43,969 bases of DNA from Bacteroides sp. GTDB lineage: Bacteria; Bacteroidota; Bacteroidia; Bacteroidales; Muribaculaceae. This document shows positions 36,000 through 43,969 of this stretch, piece by piece; positions within the stretch are counted from its first letter, which is position 1, and each line of letters opens with the position of its first letter. Under the pieces are notes generated by a model. The model saw only the letters and a program-made list of their open reading frames with translations. It was not told the DNA's origin and did not search any database. Position numbers and translations under genes: made by a program. The stretch is from NCBI GenBank assembly GCA_014802425.1, contig JAAVCH010000027.1, forward strand, positions 23,073 to 67,041, written 5' to 3'.

Positions 36000-37427
36000 T
36001 CAGATCCCTTTGCCGAGCACGACGGTCTTGACCGTATGGATGAGGATCTTGAAGTCTACGGCCACCGACATGCTCGACAGGTAGATGAGGTCGTAGCGCA
36101 TGCGCTCGATCATCTCGTCGACGGTGCGGGCGTAGCCGTACTTCACCATTCCCCATGAAGTGATGCCGGGCTTCACCTGGTGCAGGAGAGTATAGTAGGG
36201 TGTCTTGGCCACTATGCGGTCGATGTAGTAGGCGCGTTCGGGGCGCGGGCCGACGAGCGACATGTCCCCCTTGAGCACGTTCCAGAACTGCGGGAGCTCG
36301 TCGAGGCGGTACTTGCGGAGGAAATGCCCGATCGGGGTCACTCTCGGGTCGTCGTCTTCGGCCAGACGCGGGCCGGAAGCCTCGGCGTCGGTGCGCATGC
36401 TGCGGAACTTATAGATGAAGAACGGCTTCTGCGCGTGGCCGATACGTTCCTGACGGTAGATCACCGGTCCGGGTGAGGATTTCTTCACCAGAAGCGCCAG
36501 AATGGCCAGCAGCGGACTCAGCACCACGAGCGCCACGGCGGAGATGACCACATCGATGACCCTCTTGGCATTGCGCTGGAACGGACTGATGGCGGGTGTG
36601 GTGAGATCGACGAACGGCTCGGCGAAGATGTCGCCGATGCGGATGTGCGACGTCACGAACGACAGCGACGTCGGCGCCATGCGTATCGGGATGCCCGTGG
36701 GAAAATACTTGAATAGCATCTCAAGGGTCTTTTCCTCGGTGGTGCCGGCGCGGGGGGCGAGGATCAGCTGGTCGAGCCGGCCGGAGGAGCGGTATTTCTC
36801 GAACTGCGCCTCGCTGACGCCCGTATACTGTCCGCGGCTGCTGATTTCATCGGGGATGTGGATATGGCCCAGCACGTTGTAGCCGAGGTTGGTCTGGGTC
36901 TTGCGCAGGCGTTCGGCCACGGCCACGGCATCCCTCGAGTCGCCGATGATGATGGTGTTGAAGCTCCAGTCGTGGTGGCGGAATTTCCGGAGCGACTGCA
37001 GCGTGAGCGAAAGCCGCCCGGCGTAGGGGAGGGCGAAGAGCAGCAGGAAGAGGGCTATCACCAGCTCGTATGTCAGGCGCCGGTCGGGAAACTGGTCGTT
37101 GATGAGCAGGGCGAAGTAGATGAGCACCGTGTTGACGATGGCCGTCCACATGGTGAGGGCCATCTCCTCCAGGCGCGATTTTCCGAAAGGCTGGTTGTAA
37201 TAGCCCGAAAGCCAGTAGATGCCCAGCAGCAGCGGAGGGATGCAGAACTGCTCGATGAGCAGAGTGCCGCAGCCCAGGTAGGAGGTGAGCGTGAAGCCGA
37301 GCTCGCTCATTCCCATGAAATAGAAGCGGAAAATGTCGAAGATAAAGAACGCGAGGAAAGTCGTGGCCAGATCCATGACCACGTACTTCGTGCGCTGCAG
37401 CTTTATCGATATGAATTTTCCTTTCAT
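36000..37427 (-). CDS. WcaJ/WbaP-like undecaprenyl-phosphate sugar-phosphotransferase
   Basis: Starts glycan assembly by moving hexose-1-phosphate from a UDP-sugar to undecaprenyl phosphate. At 475 residues it has four N-terminal membrane helices (about 15-35, 50-70, 85-105 and 115-135), a CoA-binding-like Rossmann region (~150-260, [18 protein letters not shown]), a fifth membrane segment (~285-310, [19 protein letters not shown]), and the catalytic domain with [46 protein letters not shown] split over two motifs, and [10 protein letters not shown]. This is the bactofilin-like PHPT signature. It stands outside any capsule cluster here, 8 nt after tsaC. The sugar is not determinable by eye. 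Confidence 0.88.
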   Translation of the reverse strand: MKGKFISIKLQRTKYVVMDLATTFLAFFIFDIFRFYFMGMSELGFTLTSYLGCGTLLIEQFCIPPLLLGIYWLSGYYNQPFGKSRLEEMALTMWTAIVNTVLIYFALLINDQFPDRRLTYELVIALFLLLFALPYAGRLSLTLQSLRKFRHHDWSFNTIIIGDSRDAVAVAERLRKTQTNLGYNVLGHIHIPDEISSRGQYTGVSEAQFEKYRSSGRLDQLILAPRAGTTEEKTLEMLFKYFPTGIPIRMAPTSLSFVTSHIRIGDIFAEPFVDLTTPAISPFQRNAKRVIDVVISAVALVVLSPLLAILALLVKKSSPGPVIYRQERIGHAQKPFFIYKFRSMRTDAEASGPRLAEDDDPRVTPIGHFLRKYRLDELPQFWNVLKGDMSLVGPRPERAYYIDRIVAKTPYYTLLHQVKPGITSWGMVKYGYARTVDEMIERMRYDLIYLSSMSVAVDFKILIHTVKTVVLGKGI

Positions 37428-37434
37428 TCCATTC

Positions 37435-38076
37435 TTAGCGGATGATGGTGAGCACTCCGCGGTCGGTCACCTTTATGATTCCGCTCGGTTTCGAGCGGCG
37501 GGAGTCGTCGCGGCGCCAGTCGGCCACGTGGTCGACTCCGGCTATGATCTCCCCTGCGATTTCGCGGTAGAGGGCCGGGGCCTTTTGTCCGCTTATGTTG
37601 GCCGATGTCGACACTATCGGGCGCCGCAGCCTGCGGCACAGTGCGCGTGAGAAGGGATCGGAGGTCACGCGGATTCCCAGCGACCCGTCGGGGGCCTTGA
37701 GGTTCGGAGCCACGCTCCGGGGCGAGTCATAGATTATGGTGAGGGGGTCGACGGCCACGTCGATGAGCTGCAGGGCCGTCTCGGGCACATTCTCCAGCCA
37801 GCTGTAGAGGGAGTCAACGCTGTCGACGAGCGCGAGCATCGACTTTGAGTCTTCGCGCCGCTTGAGGGCGTAGATCCGGGCCACTGCCTCGGGGTCGGTG
37901 GCGTCGCAGCCGATCCCCCACACCGTGTCGGTGGGGTAGAGGATGATTCCTCCGCGCCGCAGCGCGTCCACGGCCTTTTCCACCTCGGCGTTGAATCTCT
38001 CCCTCTGCTCCGGGGTGGGGCGGGGAGGCCGTTCGGGCGAGTGGCCGTCGTGGCGGGTCTTTTTGTCGTCAGTCAT
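37435..38076 (-). CDS. tsaC: L-threonylcarbamoyladenylate synthase (Sua5/YrdC/TsaC)
   Basis: Makes threonylcarbamoyl-AMP from Thr, bicarbonate and ATP for t6A in ANN-decoding tRNAs. The 213-residue product has a basic, Pro-rich extension of ~30 residues ahead of the YrdC domain. Motifs are YPTDTVWGIGCDA (about 47-59), the KRR..SK loop and STSANISGQKAP. The Sua5 C-terminal domain is absent, so it is the short TsaC form. The start overlaps the nadE stop by 8 nt in the string ATGACTGA, exactly as at clc/fmt. The next gene starts 8 nt later. Confidence 0.93.
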   Translation of the reverse strand: MTDDKKTRHDGHSPERPPRPTPEQRERFNAEVEKAVDALRRGGIILYPTDTVWGIGCDATDPEAVARIYALKRREDSKSMLALVDSVDSLYSWLENVPETALQLIDVAVDPLTIIYDSPRSVAPNLKAPDGSLGIRVTSDPFSRALCRRLRRPIVSTSANISGQKAPALYREIAGEIIAGVDHVADWRRDDSRRSKPSGIIKVTDRGVLTIIR

Positions 38077-40081
38077 CGTTCTTTTCGGTTTTCGGTGTCA
38101 TCTTCTCCGTAAGTGCGTCGATTTCGGCCAGCCAGAGCGAGGCTGAGGCATCGGAAGGCATGCGCCAGTCGCCGCGCGGCGAGAGGCATACGCTGCCCAC
38201 CTTAGGGCCGTCGGGCATGCAGGAGCGCTTGAACTGCTGGCTGAAGAAGCGTCGGTAGAACGTGCGCATCCATTTCAGGATGGTGGCGTCATCGTAGGCG
38301 TCGCGGAAGGCCTTGCGGGCCAGATGGAATGTCTTGGTGGGCGAGAAGCCGTGGCGCAGCATGTTGAAGAGGAAGAAGTCGTGGAGCTCGTAGGGGCCCA
38401 CGAGGTCTTCGGTCTTCTGCGCTATCTCCTGTGCCGGGTCGTCGGAGGGTACGAGTTCCGGCGAGATGGGAGTGTCGATTATGTCGCGCAGGATGGCGGC
38501 CTCTTTTTCATCGGGGGTGCGCGAGGCGAACCACTCCACGAGATGCTTCACGAGCGTCTTGGGCACGGAGGCGTTGACGCCGTACATCGACATATGGTCG
38601 CCGTTGTACGTACACCATCCGAGGGCCAGCTCCGAGAGGTCGCCCGTGCCGAGCACGATGCCTCCGGTCTTGTTGGCCATGTCCATGAGGATCTGCGTGC
38701 GTTCGCGCGCCTGGGAGTTCTCATAGGTGGCGTCATGGATTGCGGGATTCTGTCCGATGTCTTCGAAATGACCGGCCACGGCTTTCCCGATGGGAATCTC
38801 CATGGCCGTCACTCCGAGCCGCTCCATGAGCTGCCAGGCGTTGTCGCGTGTGCGGTCGGTGGTGGCCAGGCCGGGCATTGTGATGCCCACTATGCCGGAG
38901 CGGGGGATGTCCATGAGGTCGAATGTGCGGCATGCCACAAGCAGGGCCAGTGTGGAGTCAAGGCCTCCGGAGATGCCGACCACGAGGGTGCGGCAATTGA
39001 TGGCGCTGAGGCGCTGGCGCAGTCCCAGGCACTGGATATGGATGATTTCGGTGCAGTTCTCGTCCTTGTGGACGGGGTCGGCCGGCACGAACGGATGGGG
39101 GTCGATGGCCCGGTTCTCGAACTCCACTATGTTGACTTCGTCGTGGTGCTCGCCGTCGTTGAAATGGCTGTGCTTTAAGCTCTGTGAGGGCACCAGGCGG
39201 TGCGGGGTCTCCGTGTCGGCGGGGAATGTATTGGTGCGCCGGCGGTCGAAGTCGAGGCTCTGGATGTCGATGTCGGCCTTTACGAGCACGGCCTCGTGGG
39301 AGAACCGGTCGCTCTCTGCGAGCATGGTGCCGTCCTCGCATACCGCGGCGTAGCCGGGAAAGACGAGGTCGGTCGAGGATTCGCCCGGGCCTGCGGAGGC
39401 GTAGATGTAGGCGCAGCGGGAGCGTGCCGACTGCTGCGATATGAGCTCGCGGCGGTAGCGGTGCTTGCCGATGGTCTCGTTGGAGGCTGAGAGGTTGACC
39501 ACCACGTTGGCTCCGGCGGCCACGCCGAGCGACGACGGGGGCACGGGCACCCAGAGGTCCTCGCAGATGTCGGTGGCTATCACCATACCCTCGCATTCGA
39601 TGAGGATGTCGCGTCCGAAGGGCACGTCGGCCTGATTGTGGAGGTTGATGGAGGTGAGCGCCACATCTCCGCCGGATGCGAACCACCGCTGTTCGTAGAA
39701 TTCACCGTAGTTGGGCACGTGTACCTTTGGCACGATGCCGATGATGGAGCCTCGGCGGATGTAGACGGCGCAGTTGTAGAGCTTGTTGCCGTAGCGCAGC
39801 GGGGCCCCGACTACGATGCACGTATCGGAGTCGGATGTGATGTGGGCGAGGCGTACGAGTCCGGCCTGCACGCTGTCGAGGAGGGTGGTCTGGAGAAAAA
39901 GGTCGGCGCACGTGTAGCCCGACACGCAGAGCTCAGGGAAGACGATGAGGTCGCAGTCGCCGGCGTCGGCCACCATGGCGGCTATCTGCTCCACATTATG
40001 ATTGACGTCGGCGATTCTGATGCCGGGCACTGCCGCTGCGACTCTTCTGAATCCGAGGCGGCGATAGTCGGAGTATTTCAT
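38069..40081 (-). CDS. nadE: Glutamine-dependent NAD+ synthetase
   Basis: Last step of NAD synthesis: amidates nicotinic acid adenine dinucleotide with ammonia released from glutamine. The 670 residues consist of an N-terminal nitrilase-type glutaminase domain (1-280), with Glu in FPELCVSGYTC, Lys in VPKVHVPNYGEF and catalytic Cys in ATDICEDLW, and a C-terminal synthetase domain with the P-loop VGISGGLDSTLAL, then DLSELALGWCTY. All key residues are present, and the length matches the two-domain form. It is the first gene of a long unit (tsaC, wcaJ-like and beyond). Its promoter ends 4 nt before the start codon, so the mRNA is likely leaderless. Confidence 0.95.
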   Translation of the reverse strand: MKYSDYRRLGFRRVAAAVPGIRIADVNHNVEQIAAMVADAGDCDLIVFPELCVSGYTCADLFLQTTLLDSVQAGLVRLAHITSDSDTCIVVGAPLRYGNKLYNCAVYIRRGSIIGIVPKVHVPNYGEFYEQRWFASGGDVALTSINLHNQADVPFGRDILIECEGMVIATDICEDLWVPVPPSSLGVAAGANVVVNLSASNETIGKHRYRRELISQQSARSRCAYIYASAGPGESSTDLVFPGYAAVCEDGTMLAESDRFSHEAVLVKADIDIQSLDFDRRRTNTFPADTETPHRLVPSQSLKHSHFNDGEHHDEVNIVEFENRAIDPHPFVPADPVHKDENCTEIIHIQCLGLRQRLSAINCRTLVVGISGGLDSTLALLVACRTFDLMDIPRSGIVGITMPGLATTDRTRDNAWQLMERLGVTAMEIPIGKAVAGHFEDIGQNPAIHDATYENSQARERTQILMDMANKTGGIVLGTGDLSELALGWCTYNGDHMSMYGVNASVPKTLVKHLVEWFASRTPDEKEAAILRDIIDTPISPELVPSDDPAQEIAQKTEDLVGPYELHDFFLFNMLRHGFSPTKTFHLARKAFRDAYDDATILKWMRTFYRRFFSQQFKRSCMPDGPKVGSVCLSPRGDWRMPSDASASLWLAEIDALTEKMTPKTEKNDD

Positions 40082-40085
40082 ACTA

Positions 40086-40116
40086 CAAATGTAGTAAAAA
40101 ATCGTGAGTCGGCAAA
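40086..40116 (-). promoter_or_regulatory. Promoter of nadE, directly before the start codon
   Basis: Minus strand: TTTG (40113-40116), 19-nt spacer, TACATTTG (40086-40093), then TAGT and the ATG of nadE at 40081. Transcription should begin at or near the ATG. The spacer starts CCGACTCACGATTTTTT, close to that of the tgt promoter. Confidence 0.75.
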
Positions 40117-40143
40117 GAGGGCGGATGAAGGGTGGTGAAAAAG

Positions 40144-40181
40144 AGAAGGCGTCTTCCGGCGTGAGCCGGAAGACGCCTTCT
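40144..40181. terminator. Terminator of the rpmB-rpmG-DUF4295 unit
   Basis: A perfect 17-bp stem with a GTGA loop (40144-40160 with 40165-40181). On the minus strand it is followed by CTCTTTTTC. It insulates the ribosomal protein unit from nadE, whose promoter lies 28 nt further on. Confidence 0.9.
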
Positions 40182-40204
40182 TTATATCATGTAAAACGGA
40201 TGAT

Positions 40205-40354
40205 TTACTTGAGGGCAGCCTGAACTGCTTCGTTGGGCACCATTTCCTCTTTGAAGACATAAGCGCCTGTCTTGGGAGACTTCTCCATTTTGATGACTTT
40301 GCTGTATGTGCGGCCTTCACCTTTCTGAAGAGACGCGACGGTTTTCTTTGCCAT
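40205..40354 (-). CDS. Small DUF4295 protein
   Basis: The 49-residue basic protein, translated by hand, reads MAKKTVASLQKGEGRTY at the start and ends in PNEAVQAALK. It fits the DUF4295 family, which in Bacteroidetes follows rpmB and rpmG and may be a lineage-specific ribosome-associated protein, although no function is proven. It starts 11 nt after the rpmG stop. Lys/Thr/Gly content and size are like a ribosomal protein. Confidence 0.85.
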   Translation of the reverse strand: MAKKTVASLQKGEGRTYSKVIKMEKSPKTGAYVFKEEMVPNEAVQAALK

Positions 40355-40365
40355 AGTTCAGATGC

Positions 40366-40554
40366 TTATTTGATTTCTTTGTGGATGGTCATTTTCTTCA
40401 GGATGGGGTTGTACTTCTTCAACTCCATGCGTCCGGGGGTGTTCTTGCGGTTCTTGGTAGTGATGTAGCGGGACATGCCGGGCATGCCGCTTGCCTTGTG
40501 TTCGGTGCACTCGAGGATCACCTGCACTCGATTGCCTTTAGCTTTCTTTGCCAT
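40366..40554 (-). CDS. rpmG: 50S ribosomal protein L33
   Basis: The 62-residue large-subunit protein has [11 protein letters not shown] and then [20 protein letters not shown], the L33 core. The zinc-ribbon cysteines of the C+ form are missing: only one Cys remains (ECTEHK), and the C-terminal pair is replaced by NPILKK. It is therefore the zinc-independent form. There is an insertion ASGMPGMS before RYITT, compared with the common bacterial form, which I recall as usual for Bacteroidetes. Confidence 0.96.
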   Translation of the reverse strand: MAKKAKGNRVQVILECTEHKASGMPGMSRYITTKNRKNTPGRMELKKYNPILKKMTIHKEIK

Positions 40555-40715
40555 AATTGTAATGCGTTAATGGGGGCGGGACTCGACTCCTTGGAGGCTC
40601 CGCGGGGGCGGGTGTCAGATCTGTCCGTGCCGACGGAATGCGTCCGTCTTATTTTAATGCGGAATCAATATATCCGCCGGGCAGCCTGCTTGGATGGAGT
40701 CAGACGGGGAGACCC

Positions 40716-40979
40716 TTAGAGTGAAAGGATATTGATGTTACGGAAATCGATGTTGCCTTCAGCTTCCGCCTTGCGGAGGGCGGCGTTGAGGCCGATCTTG
40801 TTGATGATACGCAGAGCGTGAGCCGAAACTACGAGCTCGATCCACATATCCTGCTCTACCCAGTAGAATTTCTTCTTGTGCAGGTTCACTTCGAATTTGC
40901 GCTTGGTGCGGCGCTTGGAGTGGGATACATTGTTGCCCACCTGGGTCTTCTTGCCTGTGATCTGACAAACTTTTGACAT
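40716..40979 (-). CDS. rpmB: 50S ribosomal protein L28
   Basis: The 87-residue protein starts [20 protein letters not shown] at 40979; an open frame extending upstream to 41108 covers the leader and is rejected. The motif [20 protein letters not shown] is the L28 signature. The zinc CxxC pairs of the C+ type are absent, with only Cys5 left. It is the first gene of the rpmB-rpmG-DUF4295 unit, 161 nt upstream of rpmG. A leader of ~125 nt separates it from its promoter, enough for autoregulation by a ribosomal protein, though no fold was identified. Confidence 0.96.
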   Translation of the reverse strand: MSKVCQITGKKTQVGNNVSHSKRRTKRKFEVNLHKKKFYWVEQDMWIELVVSAHALRIINKIGLNAALRKAEAEGNIDFRNINILSL

Positions 40980-41105
40980 GGCTGTTGTTTTTTCTTTTCT
41001 GTTTTTAAAACTCTTGTCTGATTTACGGGCCGCCATCTCAGTTCTCATATCGCCGCTAAGCGCATCATTTTCAGCGGCTTTACAGGATGTGCCATAAAAT
41101 CTTCG

Positions 41106-41137
41106 CAAAGTTACGAATTTTCCGCGACATACACAAA
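41106..41137 (-). promoter_or_regulatory. Promoter of the rpmB unit
   Basis: Minus strand: TTTG (41134-41137), 20-nt spacer, TAACTTTG (41106-41113), a full consensus match. The leader to the rpmB start is about 120 nt. Confidence 0.75.
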
Positions 41138-41173
41138 TATTTTCGCTTCGGAATGCCGCCTGCCCGCGTCGAT

Positions 41174-41893
41174 TCAGTGCCCGCCACCCCGTCTCCTCTT
41201 TTTGAGGTCAATGCGTTCCACCGGCTTGTAGAAGAGCGACTCCCCACCGACAGTGACTTTCTCAAGGGAGGCCCCTCCACCATATCCTATCGGGGTGGGG
41301 AAGAATAGTCCACGGGTCGATCCTACTCCGACTATCCATTTACAGGTAAACAGGTTACTTGATTCTAACCCGGAATCGTCATGGCCGCGGTATTCCGGCA
41401 TCAGTGTCATGGTCAGGAGTCCGTTGCAAGCGGGGTCTTCCTTGATTTCAAGGCATTTCATCGCTGTAGGGATAAACCTTCCTTCTACAGGAAGATAGAC
41501 CTCAGTCCAATCGCCGGGATTAAGACCGAAATCGTATAATAGAAGCCATTGCCGTTTACCTGATTTCTCCCCTTTATCCAGAATGTACACCTTTTCTCCC
41601 TCTGTTTTGATGAATCGGATTAGAAGATAGGATAGGTCATCATCTGTGCCGAGATTAATCGTCTGATACACGGGAATGAGGTTTTCTCCCTGTGATTCTA
41701 TGGTGTCCCCCACAATCCAATGCTCCTCACTGCTATAGCCTGCCGCACGGCTTGTCCTTACCTCCACATATCTCATCCCGGGCATTATGTTCCGCGGCTG
41801 GGAAATCTGAGCAAATGAAATAATGAGACTGAGAGATGCCAGTAATGACATTGACCAATATCTCCATTTTGATTTCTTATGGGATTTAAACAT
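41174..41893 (-). CDS. Secreted hypothetical protein
   Basis: The 239-residue protein has a hydrophobic N-terminal signal (about 14-30, [16 protein letters not shown]). The remainder is predicted mostly beta strand. The C-terminal part, [20 protein letters not shown] followed by [15 protein letters not shown], resembles a pattern I recall from many Bacteroidetes secreted hypothetical proteins (VxGIGSxxGLL...). It ends with a basic/Gly tail KKRRRGGGH. It lies directly downstream of the broken C10 peptidase on the same strand (101-nt gap). It is too long to be a staphostatin-like C10 inhibitor. The function is unknown. Confidence 0.6.
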   Translation of the reverse strand: MFKSHKKSKWRYWSMSLLASLSLIISFAQISQPRNIMPGMRYVEVRTSRAAGYSSEEHWIVGDTIESQGENLIPVYQTINLGTDDDLSYLLIRFIKTEGEKVYILDKGEKSGKRQWLLLYDFGLNPGDWTEVYLPVEGRFIPTAMKCLEIKEDPACNGLLTMTLMPEYRGHDDSGLESSNLFTCKWIVGVGSTRGLFFPTPIGYGGGASLEKVTVGGESLFYKPVERIDLKKRRRGGGH

Positions 41894-41994
41894 GATTAGA
41901 GGGGGTGACTTGAGTCTTTTCTGTTGGATTATACTTTGTTATAGTTGGTGAGAAGGCTTTTAATCACTCATTAAATATGGAGTTTTAATAAAAT

Positions 41995-43263
41995 CTACCT
42001 TTTTGGTATCTTGAGGCCGGGAGCGATAATCCTACCATATATTCTTATTTGTTTAGCATTATCTCCTATGCTTATTTTATTGGGGCCTATTATTGAATCG
42101 TGGATGATGTCTGTGTCAGGATTATAAAAATAATATCCATTATATCCTATTCCATTAAAGCCCCAGATACAATGGAGGAGGAGCTCATTGGGCAATTTTT
42201 TTAGAGATTTGCTATAGTGGCGTTCATACTCTACATATCCGTCTAATACCCAGATGTGTCCGACAGTGTCAGCCTTTTCCCATTTGCATCCCACCATTAC
42301 TGGTGCGGGTGAAAGATATATGGTAGGATCTCCTTGTATGAACCGCAGTACATAATCTCTGTTGACTGTGTCATTAAAAGGTAAGCCTTTAAAGGCTGAG
42401 GACATATTCGCGCCAAATTTTTTGAATGGTACCAGAATACTGTCTGGTTTGGTTAGCCTTTCTTTTTTTGTAGAGAGATCAGTATATTATGATCCAGCCA
42501 ACTCTGCAACTTTTTGTAGGAGAAATCCGATTTGGATATTATCCGTGCCAGTTTCTATTCCTTCCCAGTTAAGAGTGACATCGTCAATCTTCTCGGGCCA
42601 ATTATAATAAGCCATCAACATGCCGATTGATAGTGGCCCACATCCCACTGAACCTCGTTCAGTAAGGCTTACTCGGGGACAAGCATTATTATATGGGCTA
42701 CGTTGATGCCAAATGGCCACTTTTGGGGGAAGGAGTGGGCTAATATTTCGATAAATCTTGTATACGATTGTGTCGGATGGTGTTGTGTTGTTGGTGGTCA
42801 GCAATCTCTCTTTATAGGCACCGGCTATCGCACCATCAATAAAATATTTTAGTTCATGACTATAAATTGTGTCGGAAATATTGAAATAGCCGGTTTCTGA
42901 AAATGCATATAAAGGTCTACCATTCGGATTGCTTCCTACTATGACGAAACCACCCTCACTAAAGTTAATGATATACATCAGACAGTCAGTAGGTGAAGAA
43001 CGAGTGAAATATGGTAAACCTATAGTTTCTACTTTTCCTCCTCGTTTAAAGGAAAAATCTTTAGTGCGAGTCTGATTCGAGCAGATCTGAATGATCATAG
43101 GGAGGGCATTGTCGTATGCTTCCTCAGGAGAAAGGAGTTTATTTGGTTGGTTGGGAGTGCTATGTGGCTTTTCTTGAACACTGAGCTCCATTGGTTCATT
43201 TTGGCATCCCGTGGTAAGGATACTTAATATTCCAAAGAGAAGAAGAAAATTTCTGAGTCTCAT
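41995..43263 (-). pseudogene. C10 (streptopain-type) cysteine peptidase interrupted by an in-frame TAA
   Basis: One continuous frame of 423 codons, broken at codon 259 by TAA (42487-42489). It starts as a probable lipoprotein (hydrophobic 7-17, Cys20). A C10 propeptide follows (about 40-180), then KVAIWHQRSPYNNACP and the catalytic Cys208 in RGSVGCGPLSIGMLMAYYNWP. After the stop the same frame continues through YTDLSTKKERLTK to the catalytic His in GHIWVLDGY and the typical CIWGFNGIGYNGYY block. Cys and His therefore lie on opposite sides of the stop, and neither half can be active alone. No frameshift is needed to explain it. A sequencing error remains possible. Confidence 0.82.
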
Positions 43264-43760
43264 TGTATAAGTTAGGTTATGGGGTAAGTTAGAATAAATA
43301 TGAATTCAGTTAGGTAAAAAGGTAAGATTAAGTCGGTCTATTTCTATATATGGTGCCAATGGTTGGAGATACCCAGAGTCCGAAAAATGGAAGCCAGTTG
43401 CACATTTAAATACAGTGAGAATAGCTGTTAAAGTGTGCCTCAAAAGAACTGCTGGTGATTAAATAATCCCCCTATGGCTCATAATTAGAGAGTGTATAGA
43501 GAAGACCTAATGCCTTTCGGTATGCGAAGATAGTGAGGATTTTTGGATAATCAAAATTTTAAAGGGTGATTTTGATATTTAAGGATAATAAATTCCCCTA
43601 TTCTATTCACTTCAGTTCAATTTGGTACGGAAATACTTATTATATGAAGTTGTTTCTACTAATTGATGGATGTTAAATTTGATGTAAAATAATTAAAATA
43701 CAGCGCATTCCGCAAAGGATTCACTATATTATGGTCTCCAAACTGTAATATATTGAACCA
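43264..43760. other. AT-rich gene-free stretch
   Basis: About 500 bp, markedly richer in A and T than the rest of the window. No convincing frame was seen on either strand. It ends with the left arm (43700-43712) of an inverted repeat that pairs with the start of the next short frame. Confidence 0.6.
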
Positions 43761-43958
43761 ATGCCGGAATACGCTGTACTTGACAAAGATACAATAAAAA
43801 ATCGGATTATGCCCTATCTTAGTGTGGCAAAACGTGGATATGCCAGCCAATGTCCGTTCCTGAAATTGGTTGACTCGGTTTTGGATGTTTACTGTTTGTT
43901 GTTTACTCTTTGCCTGTGTGGGGTTGACTGGTCGGGGACTATCCCTTGGCGGAGTTGA
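43761..43958 (+). pseudogene. Probable truncated transposase N-terminus
   Basis: The 65-residue frame starts MPEYAVLDKDTIKNRIMPYLSVAKRG split as AVLDKDTIKNRIMPYL and SVAKRGYASQ. The first ~30 residues resemble, from memory, the N-terminus of an IS family common in Bacteroidetes, in which ILPHLSVAKRGF is followed by a helix-turn-helix ending LYKLKTGVQW. Here that continuation is missing: after YASQCP the sequence becomes unrelated and stops. It is therefore either a fragment or a diverged leader. The window ends 11 nt later, so the rest cannot be judged. The call is tentative. Confidence 0.35.
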
Positions 43959-43969
43959 CTGAGGGCGTA

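Noticed and set aside
35836..36156. Longer clc start at 36156
   Set aside because: It would overlap the coding end of the wcaJ-like gene and adds about 107 residues of low-complexity sequence.
41174..41893. Staphostatin-like inhibitor of the C10 peptidase
   Set aside because: Such inhibitors are about 100-130 residues. This protein has 239 and a different, secreted beta-rich pattern.
42487..42489. TAA as a recoded codon
   Set aside because: Only TGA and TAG are known to be recoded to selenocysteine or pyrrolysine, and all other genes here use TAA as a normal stop. A mutation is the simpler explanation.

Overview
The window looks like chromosome of a GC-rich member of the order Bacteroidales, probably near the gut family Muribaculaceae. 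The family-level placement is an inference. The order-level evidence is direct: promoters of the Bacteroides type (TTTG, 18-20 nt, TAnnTTTG), a fused LpxC-FabZ, a serine palmitoyltransferase, a BspA-type leucine-rich-repeat protein, an rpmB-rpmG-DUF4295 unit, and a methylmalonyl-CoA decarboxylase operon for propionate production. About 95% of the window is conserved housekeeping sequence with dense operons. Only the last ~2 kb looks accessory.

Layout. 1-8.4 kb, all minus strand: bamD (cut by the window edge), folK, a membrane metallophosphoesterase, a PlsC-like acyltransferase with its own promoter, then a tgt-lptF/G-PASTA-rluD operon. 8.6-14.6 kb, plus strand: a secreted carboxypeptidase-regulatory-like protein, a remnant of a UDP-ManNAc dehydrogenase gene, dnaK, the sphingolipid gene spt and a pRiA4b ORF-3-like protein. 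14.65-15.9 kb: two unrelated minisatellites (23 bp and 22 bp), a hairpin terminator, a small conserved protein and ~450 bp without genes. 15.9-20.3 kb, minus: mce-mmdA-oadG-biotin carrier-oadB, which runs from methylmalonyl-CoA to propionyl-CoA and pumps sodium. 20.6-23.9 kb, plus: lpxD-lpxC/fabZ-lpxA for lipid A. 24.1-26.7 kb, minus: a Crp/Fnr regulator and a membrane TPR-HTH regulator, the latter divergent from a BspA-like surface protein. 28.2-40.1 kb, minus: a close-packed series nadE-tsaC-wcaJ-like-clc-fmt-menD-menB-menC-menE, carrying four menaquinone genes. 40.2-41.1 kb, minus: rpmB-rpmG-DUF4295. 41.2-44 kb: a secreted protein, a C10 (streptopain) peptidase broken by an in-frame TAA, AT-rich non-coding DNA and a probable transposase remnant.

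No CRISPR array, phage, defence system, tRNA or rRNA gene was recognised, and I found no convincing wholly new multi-gene system. The most interesting signals are regulatory. Two promoters (tgt and nadE) lie so close to the start codon that the mRNAs should be leaderless or nearly so. These two promoters and the acyltransferase promoter share an unexpected conserved spacer. Other points worth a look are the C10 nonsense codon, lost zinc ligands in Tgt, a channel-like glutamate-to-valine change in the ClC protein, the paired minisatellites, and hairpins between cistrons of the decarboxylase operon.
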